Shown here piece by piece: positions 1 through 8,574 of a DNA stretch of 64,000 nt. A model generated the notes under the pieces. It searched no databases. It saw only the letters and a program-made list of their open reading frames with translations, and was not told the origin of the DNA. The first letter of the stretch is position 1. Each line of letters begins with the position of its first letter. This DNA comes from Thermoplasmata archaeon (lineage in GTDB: Archaea > Thermoplasmatota > Thermoplasmata > Methanomassiliicoccales > Methanomethylophilaceae), in the NCBI GenBank assembly GCA_015063285.1, contig SUST01000001.1, positions 62,001 through 126,000 of the forward strand, read 5' to 3'. The position numbers and the translations under genes are program-made.

Positions 1-350
1 AGCAATGCCTGCAGAGGAGAGAAGATGAGGGTGACGTTGACCTTGATTCCCTCGGAGGAGAGGATCTTGGTGGCCTTCAGTGTCTCCACGCACATAGGCA
101 GTTTGACATTGATGTTGGGGTGGATCTTGGCGAGCTCGCGGCCCTCCTTGACCATTTCGTCGCAGGTCATGGACATTGCCTCTGCGGAGATGGGTCCGTC
201 GACGATCTCAGCGATCTCCCTTACACGGGTCCTCACGTCGACTCCTTCCTTGGCGATGAGACTGGGGTTGGTCGTCACTCCGTCCAGGATTCCCCAGCTG
301 TTGATTTCCTTGATCATGTCCAGATTTGCAGTGTCTATGAATATCTTCAT
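1..350 (-). CDS. Transaldolase / fructose-6-phosphate aldolase family protein (C-terminus cut by window)
   Basis: Only the first 116 or so residues are inside the window; the rest runs off the left edge. The N-terminus [16 protein letters not shown], the stretch [13 protein letters not shown] and the segment INVKLPMC are typical of the short TalC/MipB/FSA transaldolases, which transfer or release three-carbon units in pentose phosphate metabolism. The catalytic lysine is expected in the VKLP strand, and a lysine is present there. It is the last gene of a minus-strand operon; its ATG lies 5 bases after the stop of the transketolase C-terminal subunit. The context suggests a non-oxidative pentose phosphate module supplying ribose and erythrose phosphates. 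Transaldolase and fructose-6-phosphate aldolase activity cannot be separated from this fragment. Confidence 0.9.
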   Translation of the reverse strand, partial: MKIFIDTANLDMIKEINSWGILDGVTTNPSLIAKEGVDVRTRVREIAEIVDGPISAEAMSMTCDEMVKEGRELAKIHPNINVKLPMCVETLKATKILSSEGIKVNVTLIFSPLQAL

Positions 351-354
351 CTCG

Positions 355-1296
355 TCACATCCTTGAAATCGATCTCTTGGCGGCAGCGATTATATCCTGC
401 GTGGTAAGACCGTATTTGACCATCAGGTCCGCGGGTTTGCCGGATTCACCGAAGGTATCCTTGGTTCCGACCCTCTCCAGAGGCACACAGGTGCTGTCGC
501 AGAGAGCCTCCGCAACGGCTGAACCCAATCCTCCGATGATACTGTGCTCCTCGGCGGTGACGCAGCATCCTGTCTTGGTTACGGACGAGATGAGCGTCGC
601 GGTGTCGAGAGGCTTGATTGTTGACATGTTTATGACTTCGGCGTTGATTCCCTCGATCGCGAGGAACTCTGCCGCCTCGAGACAGAATGAGACCATCTGT
701 CCGCATCCGATGATGGTGACGTCTCCGCCCTCCCTCAGGACCTGCGCCTTACCGATCTCGAACTCAACGTCGGGCTCGAGAATTGTGGGGAAGTCCGCAC
801 GGCCCATCCTCATGTATGCCGGACCGTCGTAGGCGGCCAGGACTTTGGTGGCTGCGAATGCCTCGTAGGCGTCAGCAGGCGCGATTACCACCATGTTCGG
901 AAGACTGCGCATGATAGAGATGTCCTCCAGGGCCTGATGGGAAGCCCCGTCCTCACCCACGCTGATTCCGCAGTGGGTGGCTACGATCTTGACGTTCAGC
1001 TTAGGGTATGCGACTCCGAGCCTGATCTGTTCCCAACACCTTCCGGTGGCGAACACTCCGAATGTCGATGCGAAGACCGTCTTTCCGGAAGCCGCGAGTC
1101 CTGCTGCGATACCGATCATGTTGGATTCGGCGATTCCGACCTCGACAAACCTCTCGGGACATACCTTCTGGAAGTCCGAGGTCTTTGTGGATCCTGCCAG
1201 GTCAGCATCCATGACGACGACGTTGGGGTTTTCCACAGCAAGCTCTGCAAGAGCCTTTCCGTAGTAATTGCGCTGAGCGAGCTTCTCTCCTGTCAT
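355..1296 (-). CDS. Transketolase, C-terminal subunit
   Basis: This 313-residue protein is the pyrimidine-binding plus C-terminal half of transketolase, which many archaea encode as two genes. It works with the adjacent N-terminal subunit to transfer two-carbon units using thiamine diphosphate. The segment [18 protein letters not shown] (about residues 45-65) holds the conserved glutamate that activates the cofactor, and the [11 protein letters not shown] region is typical of the Pyr domain. The start MTGEKLAQ was chosen because its ATG overlaps the stop codon of the N-terminal subunit by 4 bases (ATGA), a sign of translational coupling. The reading frame stays open far upstream, but that extension only shadows the partner gene. 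Confidence 0.93.
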   Translation of the reverse strand: MTGEKLAQRNYYGKALAELAVENPNVVVMDADLAGSTKTSDFQKVCPERFVEVGIAESNMIGIAAGLAASGKTVFASTFGVFATGRCWEQIRLGVAYPKLNVKIVATHCGISVGEDGASHQALEDISIMRSLPNMVVIAPADAYEAFAATKVLAAYDGPAYMRMGRADFPTILEPDVEFEIGKAQVLREGGDVTIIGCGQMVSFCLEAAEFLAIEGINAEVINMSTIKPLDTATLISSVTKTGCCVTAEEHSIIGGLGSAVAEALCDSTCVPLERVGTKDTFGESGKPADLMVKYGLTTQDIIAAAKRSISRM

Positions 1297-2123
1297 TGGA
1301 TCACCGCCCTGAGCTCTTCGACCGCTTTCGCATACTCCTCGTCGTTGCATGCCTTTCCGTGGAATCCGGCGTTGTTCTCCATGAACGATACGCCCTTTCC
1401 CTTCACGGTCTTCATTATGATAACGGTAGGCCTGGTCCTTGCGGCCGCTGCCTTGTCCAGGGCCTCCAGGATCTGACGCATGTTGTGTCCGTCGATTATG
1501 ATAACGTTCCATCCGAACGCCTTCCATTTCTCGGGAAGGGGTTCGAGACCGACGGCACCCTCGGTGTCGCCTGTGATCTGCAATCTGTTGCGGTCCACAA
1601 TGGCGATGAGGTTCGTGAGCCCTGCCTGGCGGGCGAACATTGCCGCCTCCCAGTTCTGTCCTTCCTGGAGCTCTCCGTCGCCCAGCATGCAGATGGTCCT
1701 GTAGTCCTTGCCGTCCATCTTGCCTGCCAGTGCGATACCGCATGCCATGCTGAGCCCCTGACCGAGGGATCCTGTGGACATCTCCACTCCGGGGACCTTT
1801 CCGCGTACGGGGTGTCCCTGCAGTTTCGATCCGATCTGCCTCAGGGAGGTGAGTTCCTCGACGGGGAAGTACCCCGACTCGGCCAATGCCGCATAGAGGA
1901 TGGGTGCCACGTGGCCCTTGGAGAGCACGAATCTGTCCCTGTCCTCCCACTGGGGGTTCATAGGGTCGTGCCTCATGAATCTGAAATAGAGAGCGGCCAT
2001 CATGTCCGCTGCTGACAGCGATCCCCCGGGGTGTCCCGAATGGGCCGCGTACGTCATCTCGACGACGTGGAGCCTGAGCCTGTTCGCGATGTTTTCCAGG
2101 TCGCTCAGCGTTAGTTCTTCCAT
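1293..2123 (-). CDS. Transketolase, N-terminal subunit
   Basis: A 276-residue protein forming the thiamine diphosphate-binding half of transketolase. The GHPGGSLS motif lies near residue 28 and the GDGELQEG...N cofactor motif (Mg-diphosphate binding) near residues 145-175. Together with the next gene it replaces the single roughly 630-residue bacterial enzyme. The start MEELTLSDLENIAN begins 4 bases after the PCNA stop; the longer open frame reads back into PCNA and is not credible. Its position directly behind TFS and PCNA makes a mixed operon of transcription, replication and pentose phosphate genes. Confidence 0.93.
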   Translation of the reverse strand: MEELTLSDLENIANRLRLHVVEMTYAAHSGHPGGSLSAADMMAALYFRFMRHDPMNPQWEDRDRFVLSKGHVAPILYAALAESGYFPVEELTSLRQIGSKLQGHPVRGKVPGVEMSTGSLGQGLSMACGIALAGKMDGKDYRTICMLGDGELQEGQNWEAAMFARQAGLTNLIAIVDRNRLQITGDTEGAVGLEPLPEKWKAFGWNVIIIDGHNMRQILEALDKAAAARTRPTVIIMKTVKGKGVSFMENNAGFHGKACNDEEYAKAVEELRAVIQ

Positions 2124-2127
2124 CGTC

Positions 2128-2862
2128 TCACTCGCTCTCGATTCTGGGTGCGAGGAGGTAATCCACCTTCGCTGCCCCGTCAGCAAGCGCGAACACGAGC
2201 TTGACGGGATAATCGTTGTCGAGTTCGATGTCGACCTGAGTCCCCGAGGGGATGGCCTTGATGATGTTGGCGAGATAGTCTGGAGGGAACATGCTGCACA
2301 CGTCCGTATCCGTGCTGATCTTCGCTGAGGAGGCGTCCAGTTTGAGGCTGACGGAATCTGTGTCCCCCTCGCAGGAGAGTTCGAAGAACTCGGGACCTGC
2401 CTTGAGCGTGATGTGATCGGAGATGGACTCCACTGCGCGGATTCCCTTCTGCAGCTCCTCCACGGGGACGGTGATGGTCGCCGAGAGGTTGAGCTGGGGG
2501 ACTTTGGGGTCGTTCATTCCGGTCGTGTCGATGAGGCTCATGCGCCTTGTGATGTTGCCTACCTTGAAGATGAGCTTCCCAGTGGCGTCGTCCTGCTCCA
2601 TCCTGATGGTCTCTCCGGATCCTGCCAGTTTGAGGACTCCCTTGACCTTCTCGAGGTCGAGACCGAGCTCCGTGTCCTCGGCTGAGAAGGACTCGAAAGC
2701 TCCCTTTGTGACGTTCATCTCGATCATGGCGACGTGTGCGGCGTCGACAGCCTTGAGCGTCATGCCTTCGGCGTTGACAGTGAACTTGACCTCGTCAATG
2801 AGTGTCGAGATTATGTTCACCAATCCTTTGAGTGTGTCGGATTTCAGCTCTGCAACGAACAT
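2128..2862 (-). CDS. pcn: DNA polymerase sliding clamp (PCNA)
   Basis: A 244-residue archaeal PCNA, the normal length for the family. It forms a ring around DNA and tethers polymerase, ligase, FEN1 and other partners. MFVAELKSDTLKGLVNIIST opens the first domain, the interdomain linker region follows near residue 120, and the C-terminal LLAPRIESE tail is the conserved end of the second domain. Only one PCNA is seen, so a homotrimer is likely. It sits 9 bases after the TFS gene and just before transketolase, so these genes are probably co-transcribed. Confidence 0.96.
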   Translation of the reverse strand: MFVAELKSDTLKGLVNIISTLIDEVKFTVNAEGMTLKAVDAAHVAMIEMNVTKGAFESFSAEDTELGLDLEKVKGVLKLAGSGETIRMEQDDATGKLIFKVGNITRRMSLIDTTGMNDPKVPQLNLSATITVPVEELQKGIRAVESISDHITLKAGPEFFELSCEGDTDSVSLKLDASSAKISTDTDVCSMFPPDYLANIIKAIPSGTQVDIELDNDYPVKLVFALADGAAKVDYLLAPRIESE

Positions 2863-2871
2863 ATCCGCACC

Positions 2872-3168
2872 TCAGTACTCTCTCCAGGAATGGTTGCACT
2901 TACAGCAGCGGTAGATCCTCGTCTCAGGTTCATCCGCTGCACGGGTCTGCCTGATGACGAAGAACGCTTCGGTATGTCCGCACTCGGGACAAGGGATGCG
3001 GGTCTTCGGAAGGGTCGCCACATTCTCCGTTATCACGGTGGTCTCCTTCTCCTTAACATCCGTCTTTATGACCTCTGCCTTGCCACCGATATCCTTGGTA
3101 GCACCGCAGGAATTGCAAACATACTTCCCGTCTTTGGGGAACATCATTGAGCCGCACGAGCAAAACAT
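2872..3168 (-). CDS. tfs: Transcription factor S (TFS)
   Basis: A 98-residue TFIIS-like RNA cleavage factor that helps backtracked archaeal RNA polymerase restart. The N-terminal zinc ribbon (MFCSCGSMMFP with a second CNSC pair) resembles RpoM/Rpb9. The C-terminal ribbon has CPECGH...CCKC, and the acidic tip ADEPE carries the DE pair that in this family reaches into the polymerase active site. MFCSCG was taken as the start because the family begins there and a GAGG sequence precedes it; an in-frame ATG 8 codons earlier is possible. First gene of the operon with PCNA. Confidence 0.93.
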   Translation of the reverse strand: MFCSCGSMMFPKDGKYVCNSCGATKDIGGKAEVIKTDVKEKETTVITENVATLPKTRIPCPECGHTEAFFVIRQTRAADEPETRIYRCCKCNHSWREY

Positions 3169-3192
3169 GTATTCAGCCTCTGCCTTCTGCAT

Positions 3193-3240
3193 CGACTGTC
3201 CGTATTTTAACGTTATCCGCGATAAAATATAAAGGGGTTT
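3193..3240 (-). promoter_or_regulatory. TATA promoter of the TFS-PCNA-transketolase operon
   Basis: On the minus strand, CTTTATATTTTATC (about 3220-3233) is a good archaeal TATA box. It would place transcription start near 3200, giving a short leader before tfs. It lies directly beyond the terminator hairpin of the upstream membrane-protein gene. Confidence 0.5.
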
Positions 3241-3241
3241 A

Positions 3242-3259
3242 ACGGGGGGTGTCCCCCGT
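3242..3259 (-). terminator. GC hairpin after the KEEP-rich membrane protein gene
   Basis: The minus strand reads ACGGGGGACACCCCCCGT, a short C/G stem with an ACA loop. It lies 12 bases after the stop at 3271 and is followed by T-rich DNA. It probably ends the upstream transcript. Confidence 0.45.
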
Positions 3260-3270
3260 CGTTCAAAGGA

Positions 3271-4968
3271 TCATTTCTTTGCGGGTTTCTTCTTCTTTTT
3301 GGCCGCTTTCTGAGCGCGCATGTTCGCCTTTATGGTCTCGGCGATCTCGGCCCCCTCTGCGAGTCCGTCGGTGATCTTGTTGATATCGTATCTGAGCACG
3401 ACCCAACCGTCCTCCTTCAGTTTGGCCTCGACCTCGGGGTTCTCGGATCCGGGCTCCTCGACATAGACTGCGACCTTGCCCTTCACGAATGCTACGGGTA
3501 TGTTGTATTCTCCGTAGTTCCTTCTGCACCTCATACCCTTGTTCCAAGCGGCCCTTCTGACGAGCGCTTCAGGGGAGTAGTCGGTGTAGATGTCATCCAT
3601 CTCCTCCTCGGAAAGCTCTTCGTCCGGTTCATCTTCGGGTTCGGAAGCGACTTCGGAAGCTGCTGCGACTGCTGCCGCGGCGACCACCTCTTCCTTCACG
3701 GGCTCTGCTGCGGGCTCTTCTTTCACAGGTTCCGGTTCTGCGACAGGCTCCTCCTTCACAGGCTCGGGTTCCGAGACCGGTGCGGATGTGGGCTCAGGCT
3801 CTTCCTTCAAAGGTTCGGGTTCAGGTTCTGCTACGGGTTCCTCTTTGACAGGCTCAACAACAGGCTCTTCTTTGGCCGGTTCAGGTTCTGCGACAGGCTC
3901 TTCTTTCACAGGGGCCTCCTCTACTACAGTTTCCGGTTCGGGCTCCTTCTTCGGAGGAACGATCTTTCCGCCGACATCCTTGGACGAGACCAGCCTTGAC
4001 ATGAAGTCGTTGTTGATCTTCTTGGGCTCTTCCTTCTTAGGCTCTTCCTTCACAGGCTCGGGCTCTGCTGCAGGTTCCTCTTTGACCGGCTCGGGTTCGG
4101 GCTTCGCCTCTTCCTTGACCGGTTCCAGTTCTGCGACAGGCTCTTCCTTCACAGGCTCGGGCTCTGCTACGGGCTCTTCTTTGACGGGTTCCTCGACGGG
4201 AGCCGCCTTGATCTGCTCTTTGGGTTCTTCCTTGACGGGAGCTTCCTCTTCGACGGGTTCCTCGGCCTTGGGCTCTTCCTTTGCCGCGGCGACCTCTTTC
4301 TTGTGCTCCTCGTGCTTGTGCTTCTTCTCGGACTTCTTCCTGGCCTCGAGCTTGTCCTGTCTCTCCTTCTCTTTCCTGGCCTGGGCTTCCTGCTTGCTCC
4401 TCTGTTTCTGAGCTTTCTTAGCAGATTTCCTGTTGGGATCGATCGGATTCTCCTCAACCTCTCCGTTTGCACCCATGACGAGGTACACTGCCAACCAGAA
4501 GCCGACGACGATGACTGCCGAAGCCTGAGTGATATCAAGCGAGGTCTTCATGAAGATGAGGGCAACGAGGATCAACTCGATGATGAGGAAGAAGATGTCC
4601 ACATACATCATGATGACATTCTTCCTTCCCTTATCGACCAAGCACCCTACAAGGATCGTCAACGCGCCGATTGCAGCGACGATTCCTACGACGATGTAGG
4701 CGTCCATCTCGACGATCTTGATCAGCACGTACGCCAACGCGGCGACGATACCCAATAACAAGACGGCCAGGCCGTCTATCTTCTTCGATGATTCGCCCAT
4801 AACCATCAAGATTCCAGCTATGAGTGCGAACACACCGCTTACGGTCAGAGCGATAGTCCACTCCTGGCCGTCTCCCTTCATTAGTAACATGACAAATGCC
4901 GTGATAATAAAAAGGACTGCAGCAAACAATCCCACGAATTTTCCATATTTACTGTCAAGTGTTCCCAT
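3271..4968 (-). CDS. Multi-TM protein with long KEEP-type linker and endonuclease-like C-terminal domain
   Basis: 565 residues in three parts. Residues about 5-165 hold six hydrophobic helices. Residues about 175-440 are a charged, low-complexity linker, first K/R/E/A-rich (KEKERQDKLEARKKSEKKHK), then a run of EEPVKEEPVAEPEP-like repeats. The C-terminal 100 residues (YSPEALVRRAAWNKGMRCRRNYGEYNIPVAFVKGKVAVYVEE...DGWVVLRYD) resemble the Vsr/DUF559 fold, which usually ends GW.VLR. The usual catalytic Asp of the VDF strand is Ala here, so nuclease activity is doubtful. The start MGTLDSKYGKF sits just before the first helix; the message may be leaderless. Function unknown; a membrane-tethered nucleic-acid-binding role is a guess. 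Confidence 0.7.
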   Translation of the reverse strand: MGTLDSKYGKFVGLFAAVLFIITAFVMLLMKGDGQEWTIALTVSGVFALIAGILMVMGESSKKIDGLAVLLLGIVAALAYVLIKIVEMDAYIVVGIVAAIGALTILVGCLVDKGRKNVIMMYVDIFFLIIELILVALIFMKTSLDITQASAVIVVGFWLAVYLVMGANGEVEENPIDPNRKSAKKAQKQRSKQEAQARKEKERQDKLEARKKSEKKHKHEEHKKEVAAAKEEPKAEEPVEEEAPVKEEPKEQIKAAPVEEPVKEEPVAEPEPVKEEPVAELEPVKEEAKPEPEPVKEEPAAEPEPVKEEPKKEEPKKINNDFMSRLVSSKDVGGKIVPPKKEPEPETVVEEAPVKEEPVAEPEPAKEEPVVEPVKEEPVAEPEPEPLKEEPEPTSAPVSEPEPVKEEPVAEPEPVKEEPAAEPVKEEVVAAAAVAAASEVASEPEDEPDEELSEEEMDDIYTDYSPEALVRRAAWNKGMRCRRNYGEYNIPVAFVKGKVAVYVEEPGSENPEVEAKLKEDGWVVLRYDINKITDGLAEGAEIAETIKANMRAQKAAKKKKKPAKK

Positions 4969-5275
4969 GAGTGGGGGAACGTGATTAAAGGATATAACGG
5001 TTTGTGATGTGTGGCTCATTAAGTCCATTTGCATCCATAATAATGAGCCAGCATACTGAAATTTATGTGCCAGCATTTACCAAATGGTAAGAATGCCTCA
5101 AAACTCGCAACTATTATAATTTATATAGTACGCGTAGATAGGGAAGACATATCCTTATAATGTGGGGGGAGAGGACCCCTGCATCATCATCACAGTCAAG
5201 AAGGACTCTCAGAGACCTTCTTTCACAAAGTCCTCACCGGAAAGTGAGGCAATATACGAAAAGGAGCCTAATCAC

Positions 5276-6514
5276 ATGAAAATGAAGTGTAAATTCCTGG
5301 GCGGTGCCGATATGGTCGGACGCATGGGGATGACCATGGAGGGAGACGGCATGACCGCGCTCATCGAGTACGGCCTGAGCCCCACCAAGCCTCCGGAGTA
5401 TCCCCTGCCCGCACCCCGTATCGACTATGCGTTCCTGACGCACTCTCACCTGGACCACTGCGGTATGATCCCGCAGATCTGCGGTAAGAACGAGTGCGAC
5501 CTCTTCACGACACCGCTGTCAGCGGAGATATCGGAACTCATGATGTACGACACCCTCAAGATCGCCAAGGCAGAGGATTATCCCCAGCCCTACACAACAG
5601 GCGATATCGAGAGGACCATGAAGGCCGTCGTACCCATGACATACGAGGACCAGATCAGCATCAACCACATAGACGTAACAATGCTCGACGCAGGACACAT
5701 CCCCGGAGCGGCGATGTTCCAATTCGACAAGGACGTTTCGACCATCTACTCCGGTGACATCCACACCGAAGAACAGAGACTTGTCGGCGGAGCAAAGCCC
5801 CACGACTGTACGACCCTGTTCATCGAGGGAACGTACGGAGGTCGCAACCACCCCGACAGAAACGAGACCGAGGAGAAGTTCCTCGCCAAGATCGATGAGG
5901 TCATCGACCGCGGCGGAAAGGTGCTCATCCCCTGTTTCGCCAACGGAAGGACGCAGGAGATCATGCTCCTTCTCAGAAACCTCGGATACGAGATGTGGGT
6001 GGACGGAATGGGAAGGTCCGTGACCCGCCTGTTCCTAGACTATCCCGAATACATCAAGGATGTCAAGCACCTGAAGGCAGCGAAGAGGAAGTTCAACGAG
6101 GTAAGGAACCCCAACTCCAGGCTCTCCGCCATCAAGGGACAGATCATCGTCACCACCGGCGGAATGCTCGACGGAGGACCTGTCTTAGGATACCTCAACG
6201 CCATCAAGGACGACCCCAAGAGCGCCATCCTCCTGGTAGGATATCAGGCAGAGGACACCAACGGAAGGATGCTGCTCGAAGAGGGCTGCGTAAAGATCGA
6301 CGGCGAAATCGTCAAGATCTCCTGCGAACTGCAAAAGTACGACTTCTCTGCACACGCTGACCACGATCAGATCGTGAACTTCATCAGGGAGTGCGATCCG
6401 GACAACGTCATCATCATGCACTCGGAGTCCCGTGAGGCCTTCCTGCCCGATCTCGAGGGAGACTACAAGGTCTTCCTGCCGATGACCGGAGAAGAGTTCA
6501 CAATCGACATGTGA
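5276..6514 (+). CDS. Beta-CASP metallo-beta-lactamase RNA-processing nuclease (aCPSF2-like)
   Basis: A 412-residue beta-CASP ribonuclease, in the family that cleaves or trims RNA 3' or 5' ends. The motif THSHLDHCG (about residue 60) is the HxHxDH zinc site, DAGHIPGA gives motif 3, SGDIHTEE motif 4, and the CASP region ends in the SAHADHDQI histidine motif. There are no N-terminal KH domains, so it matches the short archaeal aCPSF2 type rather than aCPSF1. The ATG at 5276 was chosen because AAGGAG lies 9 bases upstream and the protein starts MKMKCKFLGGAD, as in relatives; 38 extra upstream codons look unlike the family. Confidence 0.88.
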   Translation: MKMKCKFLGGADMVGRMGMTMEGDGMTALIEYGLSPTKPPEYPLPAPRIDYAFLTHSHLDHCGMIPQICGKNECDLFTTPLSAEISELMMYDTLKIAKAEDYPQPYTTGDIERTMKAVVPMTYEDQISINHIDVTMLDAGHIPGAAMFQFDKDVSTIYSGDIHTEEQRLVGGAKPHDCTTLFIEGTYGGRNHPDRNETEEKFLAKIDEVIDRGGKVLIPCFANGRTQEIMLLLRNLGYEMWVDGMGRSVTRLFLDYPEYIKDVKHLKAAKRKFNEVRNPNSRLSAIKGQIIVTTGGMLDGGPVLGYLNAIKDDPKSAILLVGYQAEDTNGRMLLEEGCVKIDGEIVKISCELQKYDFSAHADHDQIVNFIRECDPDNVIIMHSESREAFLPDLEGDYKVFLPMTGEEFTIDM

Positions 6515-6531
6515 AACTTCGGCTGCGGTCT

Positions 6532-6546
6532 GGGGGCATCGCCCCC
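6532..6546 (+). terminator. GGGGGC-ATC-GCCCCC hairpin
   Basis: A perfect 6-bp GC stem with a 3-base loop, 18 bases after the beta-CASP gene. There is no clear T-run, so termination is only probable. Confidence 0.35.
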
Positions 6547-6608
6547 GGGCCCTGCCCTAAATCCTTTCGAATCAATCGTTTTATACATCTGAGGGGGATA
6601 TCGGCGGT

Positions 6609-6824
6609 ATGTCCCTCAATCTGGATGAGTATACATGTGAATTCTGCGGCGGACCGTGCAAGAACGTCATCTATGCCGCATTCGTCTGCGACAACCCCGA
6701 ATGCATAGAGAAGGCCAGGGTTGCACGCGGAGGGCCCGGGGGACACATGAAGAGGAAAGCGGAAGGCAAACCCATCATCCCACAGGACCTCGAGCCTGCC
6801 ATCGAAGACAACAAAAGAGTCTGA
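6609..6824 (+). CDS. Small zinc-ribbon-like protein
   Basis: 71 residues. The first 30 contain two Cys pairs, CEFC (with GGPC close by) and CDNPEC, a likely zinc site; the remainder is basic and Gly-rich with no membrane helix. A GGGGGAT purine stretch precedes the ATG, and a TTTTATAC box at about 6580 would act as promoter. It stands alone between the beta-CASP gene and purH. I do not recognise the family. Size and Cys spacing suggest a nucleic-acid-binding or structural zinc protein; no function is assigned. Confidence 0.7.
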   Translation: MSLNLDEYTCEFCGGPCKNVIYAAFVCDNPECIEKARVARGGPGGHMKRKAEGKPIIPQDLEPAIEDNKRV

Positions 6825-6906
6825 GAAACACCAGCCGTCGTGACGGCGGCGAACATTCTTTTTAGAATAATTGAGACGGACCGGTCTCCCGGCCCGTCAA
6901 TGAGTT

Positions 6907-8466
6907 TCAGTGCCTGAAGACACGGCATCCGGTGAAGACCATAGCCATTCCGTGCTCATTGGCCGCATCGATGACCTCCTGGTCCCTGATGCTTCCTCCG
7001 GGCTGAATGATAGCGGTCACACCAGCCTTGGCAGCCTCGTCGACTCCGTCCCTGAAGGGGAAGAAGGCATCGGAGGCCATCACGCAGCCCTGCGTAGGCT
7101 CGTTGGCCTTCATAGTCGCGATCTTAGCCGAGTCCACACGGCTCATCTGACCTGCACCGATTCCGACTGCGCGCTCGCCCCTTACGTAGACGACGGCGTT
7201 GGATGTGACGTGCTTAGCGAGCTTCCATGCGAAGAGCAGAGAGTGGACCTCCTCCTCTGTGGGAGCACGGTTGGTGACGACCTTGAGGTTCTGGGGGTCG
7301 ACGGGGACATCCTCGTCGGTCTGGATGAGCATTCCTCCCTGGACCTTCTTCATCTTGAATTCCCTGACCCTCTCGGAAGGTCCGATGGGGCAGTTCGTCC
7401 TGAGGAGACGGATGTTCTTCTTGACCTCCATGATCTCCACGGCGCCCTCCTCGAAATCGGGACACAGGACGGCCTCGACGAAGTATTTGGAGATCATCTC
7501 CGCACACTCCTTGGTACAGGGCCTGTTCAGACAGATGACGCATCCGAATGCGGACAGGGGGTCGACGTTGTATGCTGTCTCGAATGCCTCGAAGATCGTG
7601 TCTGCGGAAGCGAGTCCGCAGGGGTTGGTATGCTTCATGACGACAGCTGTGGGCTTCTCGAAGTCCATACAGATGTCCAGGGCCTTGTCCAGATCGAGGA
7701 TGTTGTTGTAGGACAGCTCCTTACCCCAGAGGCATTCCGCCTTGGCCACTGTGGGCCCGGGTGTGAAGGGATCCTTGTAGAATGCGGCCGACTGGTTGGG
7801 GTTCTCTCCGTACCTGAGGTCCTGTACCTTCTCCAATGGGATCGGGAAGGAGTCGGGGAATCCGGGGATGAACCTCTTCTTCATCTGAGAGGCGATCATC
7901 GCGTCGTACTGCGATGTCACATCGAATGCCTCTGCCATGAGCCTCTGGTGGAGGTCGGGGCTGAGGTCGCCGGCGTTGGCGTACATCTGCTCGATGATCT
8001 CCGAGTACTGCTCGGGCTTGGTGACCACTGCGACAGACTGATAGTTCTTTGCGGCCGCACGGATCATGCTGGGGCCTCCGATGTCGATGTTCTCGACGAT
8101 GTCCTCGAAGGATACGCCCTCCTTGAGTACCGTCTGCTTGAATGGATACAGGTTGATGACCACCATGTCGATGGGATCGATTCCCTTGCCTTTGATGGCG
8201 CTCATGTGGTCGGGGATGTCCCTGCGTGCGAGGATACCCGCATGGATCTTGGGGTGGAGCGTCTTGACGCGTCCGTCCAACATCTCGGGGAATCCCGTGA
8301 CGTCCGATACCTCGACAACCTTGATGTCATTCTCTTTCAGAAGCTTATACGTGCCGCCTGTGGAGATCAGCTCCACGCCTGCGGTCTCTAATTTCTTCGC
8401 GAACTCGACGATACCCGTCTTGTCGGAAACACTGATGACTGCCCTCTTGATCTTAGCCAGATGCAT
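6907..8466 (-). CDS. purH: Bifunctional AICAR formyltransferase / IMP cyclohydrolase
   Basis: 519 residues, the full length of bacterial-type PurH, catalysing the last two steps of IMP synthesis. Residues 1-200 form the MGS-like IMP cyclohydrolase domain (KRAVISVSDKTGIVEFAK, ISTGGTYKLL, GRVKTLHPKIHAGIL). Residues 200-519 form the formyltransferase domain, with the KHTNPCG motif near residue 275 that carries the catalytic Lys-His. Most archaea split these roles between PurP and PurO, so this gene is of bacterial type. purP is also in the window (28329-29402), so the formyltransferase step seems doubly encoded. Its promoter region has a 19-bp palindrome. Confidence 0.95.
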   Translation of the reverse strand: MHLAKIKRAVISVSDKTGIVEFAKKLETAGVELISTGGTYKLLKENDIKVVEVSDVTGFPEMLDGRVKTLHPKIHAGILARRDIPDHMSAIKGKGIDPIDMVVINLYPFKQTVLKEGVSFEDIVENIDIGGPSMIRAAAKNYQSVAVVTKPEQYSEIIEQMYANAGDLSPDLHQRLMAEAFDVTSQYDAMIASQMKKRFIPGFPDSFPIPLEKVQDLRYGENPNQSAAFYKDPFTPGPTVAKAECLWGKELSYNNILDLDKALDICMDFEKPTAVVMKHTNPCGLASADTIFEAFETAYNVDPLSAFGCVICLNRPCTKECAEMISKYFVEAVLCPDFEEGAVEIMEVKKNIRLLRTNCPIGPSERVREFKMKKVQGGMLIQTDEDVPVDPQNLKVVTNRAPTEEEVHSLLFAWKLAKHVTSNAVVYVRGERAVGIGAGQMSRVDSAKIATMKANEPTQGCVMASDAFFPFRDGVDEAAKAGVTAIIQPGGSIRDQEVIDAANEHGMAMVFTGCRVFRH

Positions 8467-8485
8467 ACCCCCTCGTTCAGAGGAA

Positions 8486-8504
8486 ATGCATACTACGTAT
8501 GCAT
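8486..8504. promoter_or_regulatory. 19-bp palindrome upstream of purH (operator candidate)
   Basis: ATGCATAC-TAC-GTATGCAT is a perfect inverted repeat 20 bases before the purH start codon. It lies just downstream of a minus-strand TATA candidate (TTATATC, about 8524-8530), so it overlaps the expected transcription start. A further half-site, GTATGCAT, covers the purH ATG itself. No regulator is identified. Confidence 0.45.
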
Positions 8505-8574
8505 CTCGTCATCCGAGTAATCAGATATAACGGTTGCAGTCGCGCGCGTGACGCATGATCGCAGTGGACAGAAA

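Noticed and set aside
355-1950. A 531-codon single frame covering part of both transketolase halves
   Set aside because: The first 218 codons are the wrong frame of the N-terminal subunit; the true C-terminal subunit starts at 1296 with an ATGA overlap.
6910-8391. A 493-codon plus-strand open frame opposite purH
   Set aside because: It is a mirror frame produced by codon bias of purH. Similar long mirror frames lie opposite serA (16108-17466), gdhA, purL and pan and were left out for the same reason.
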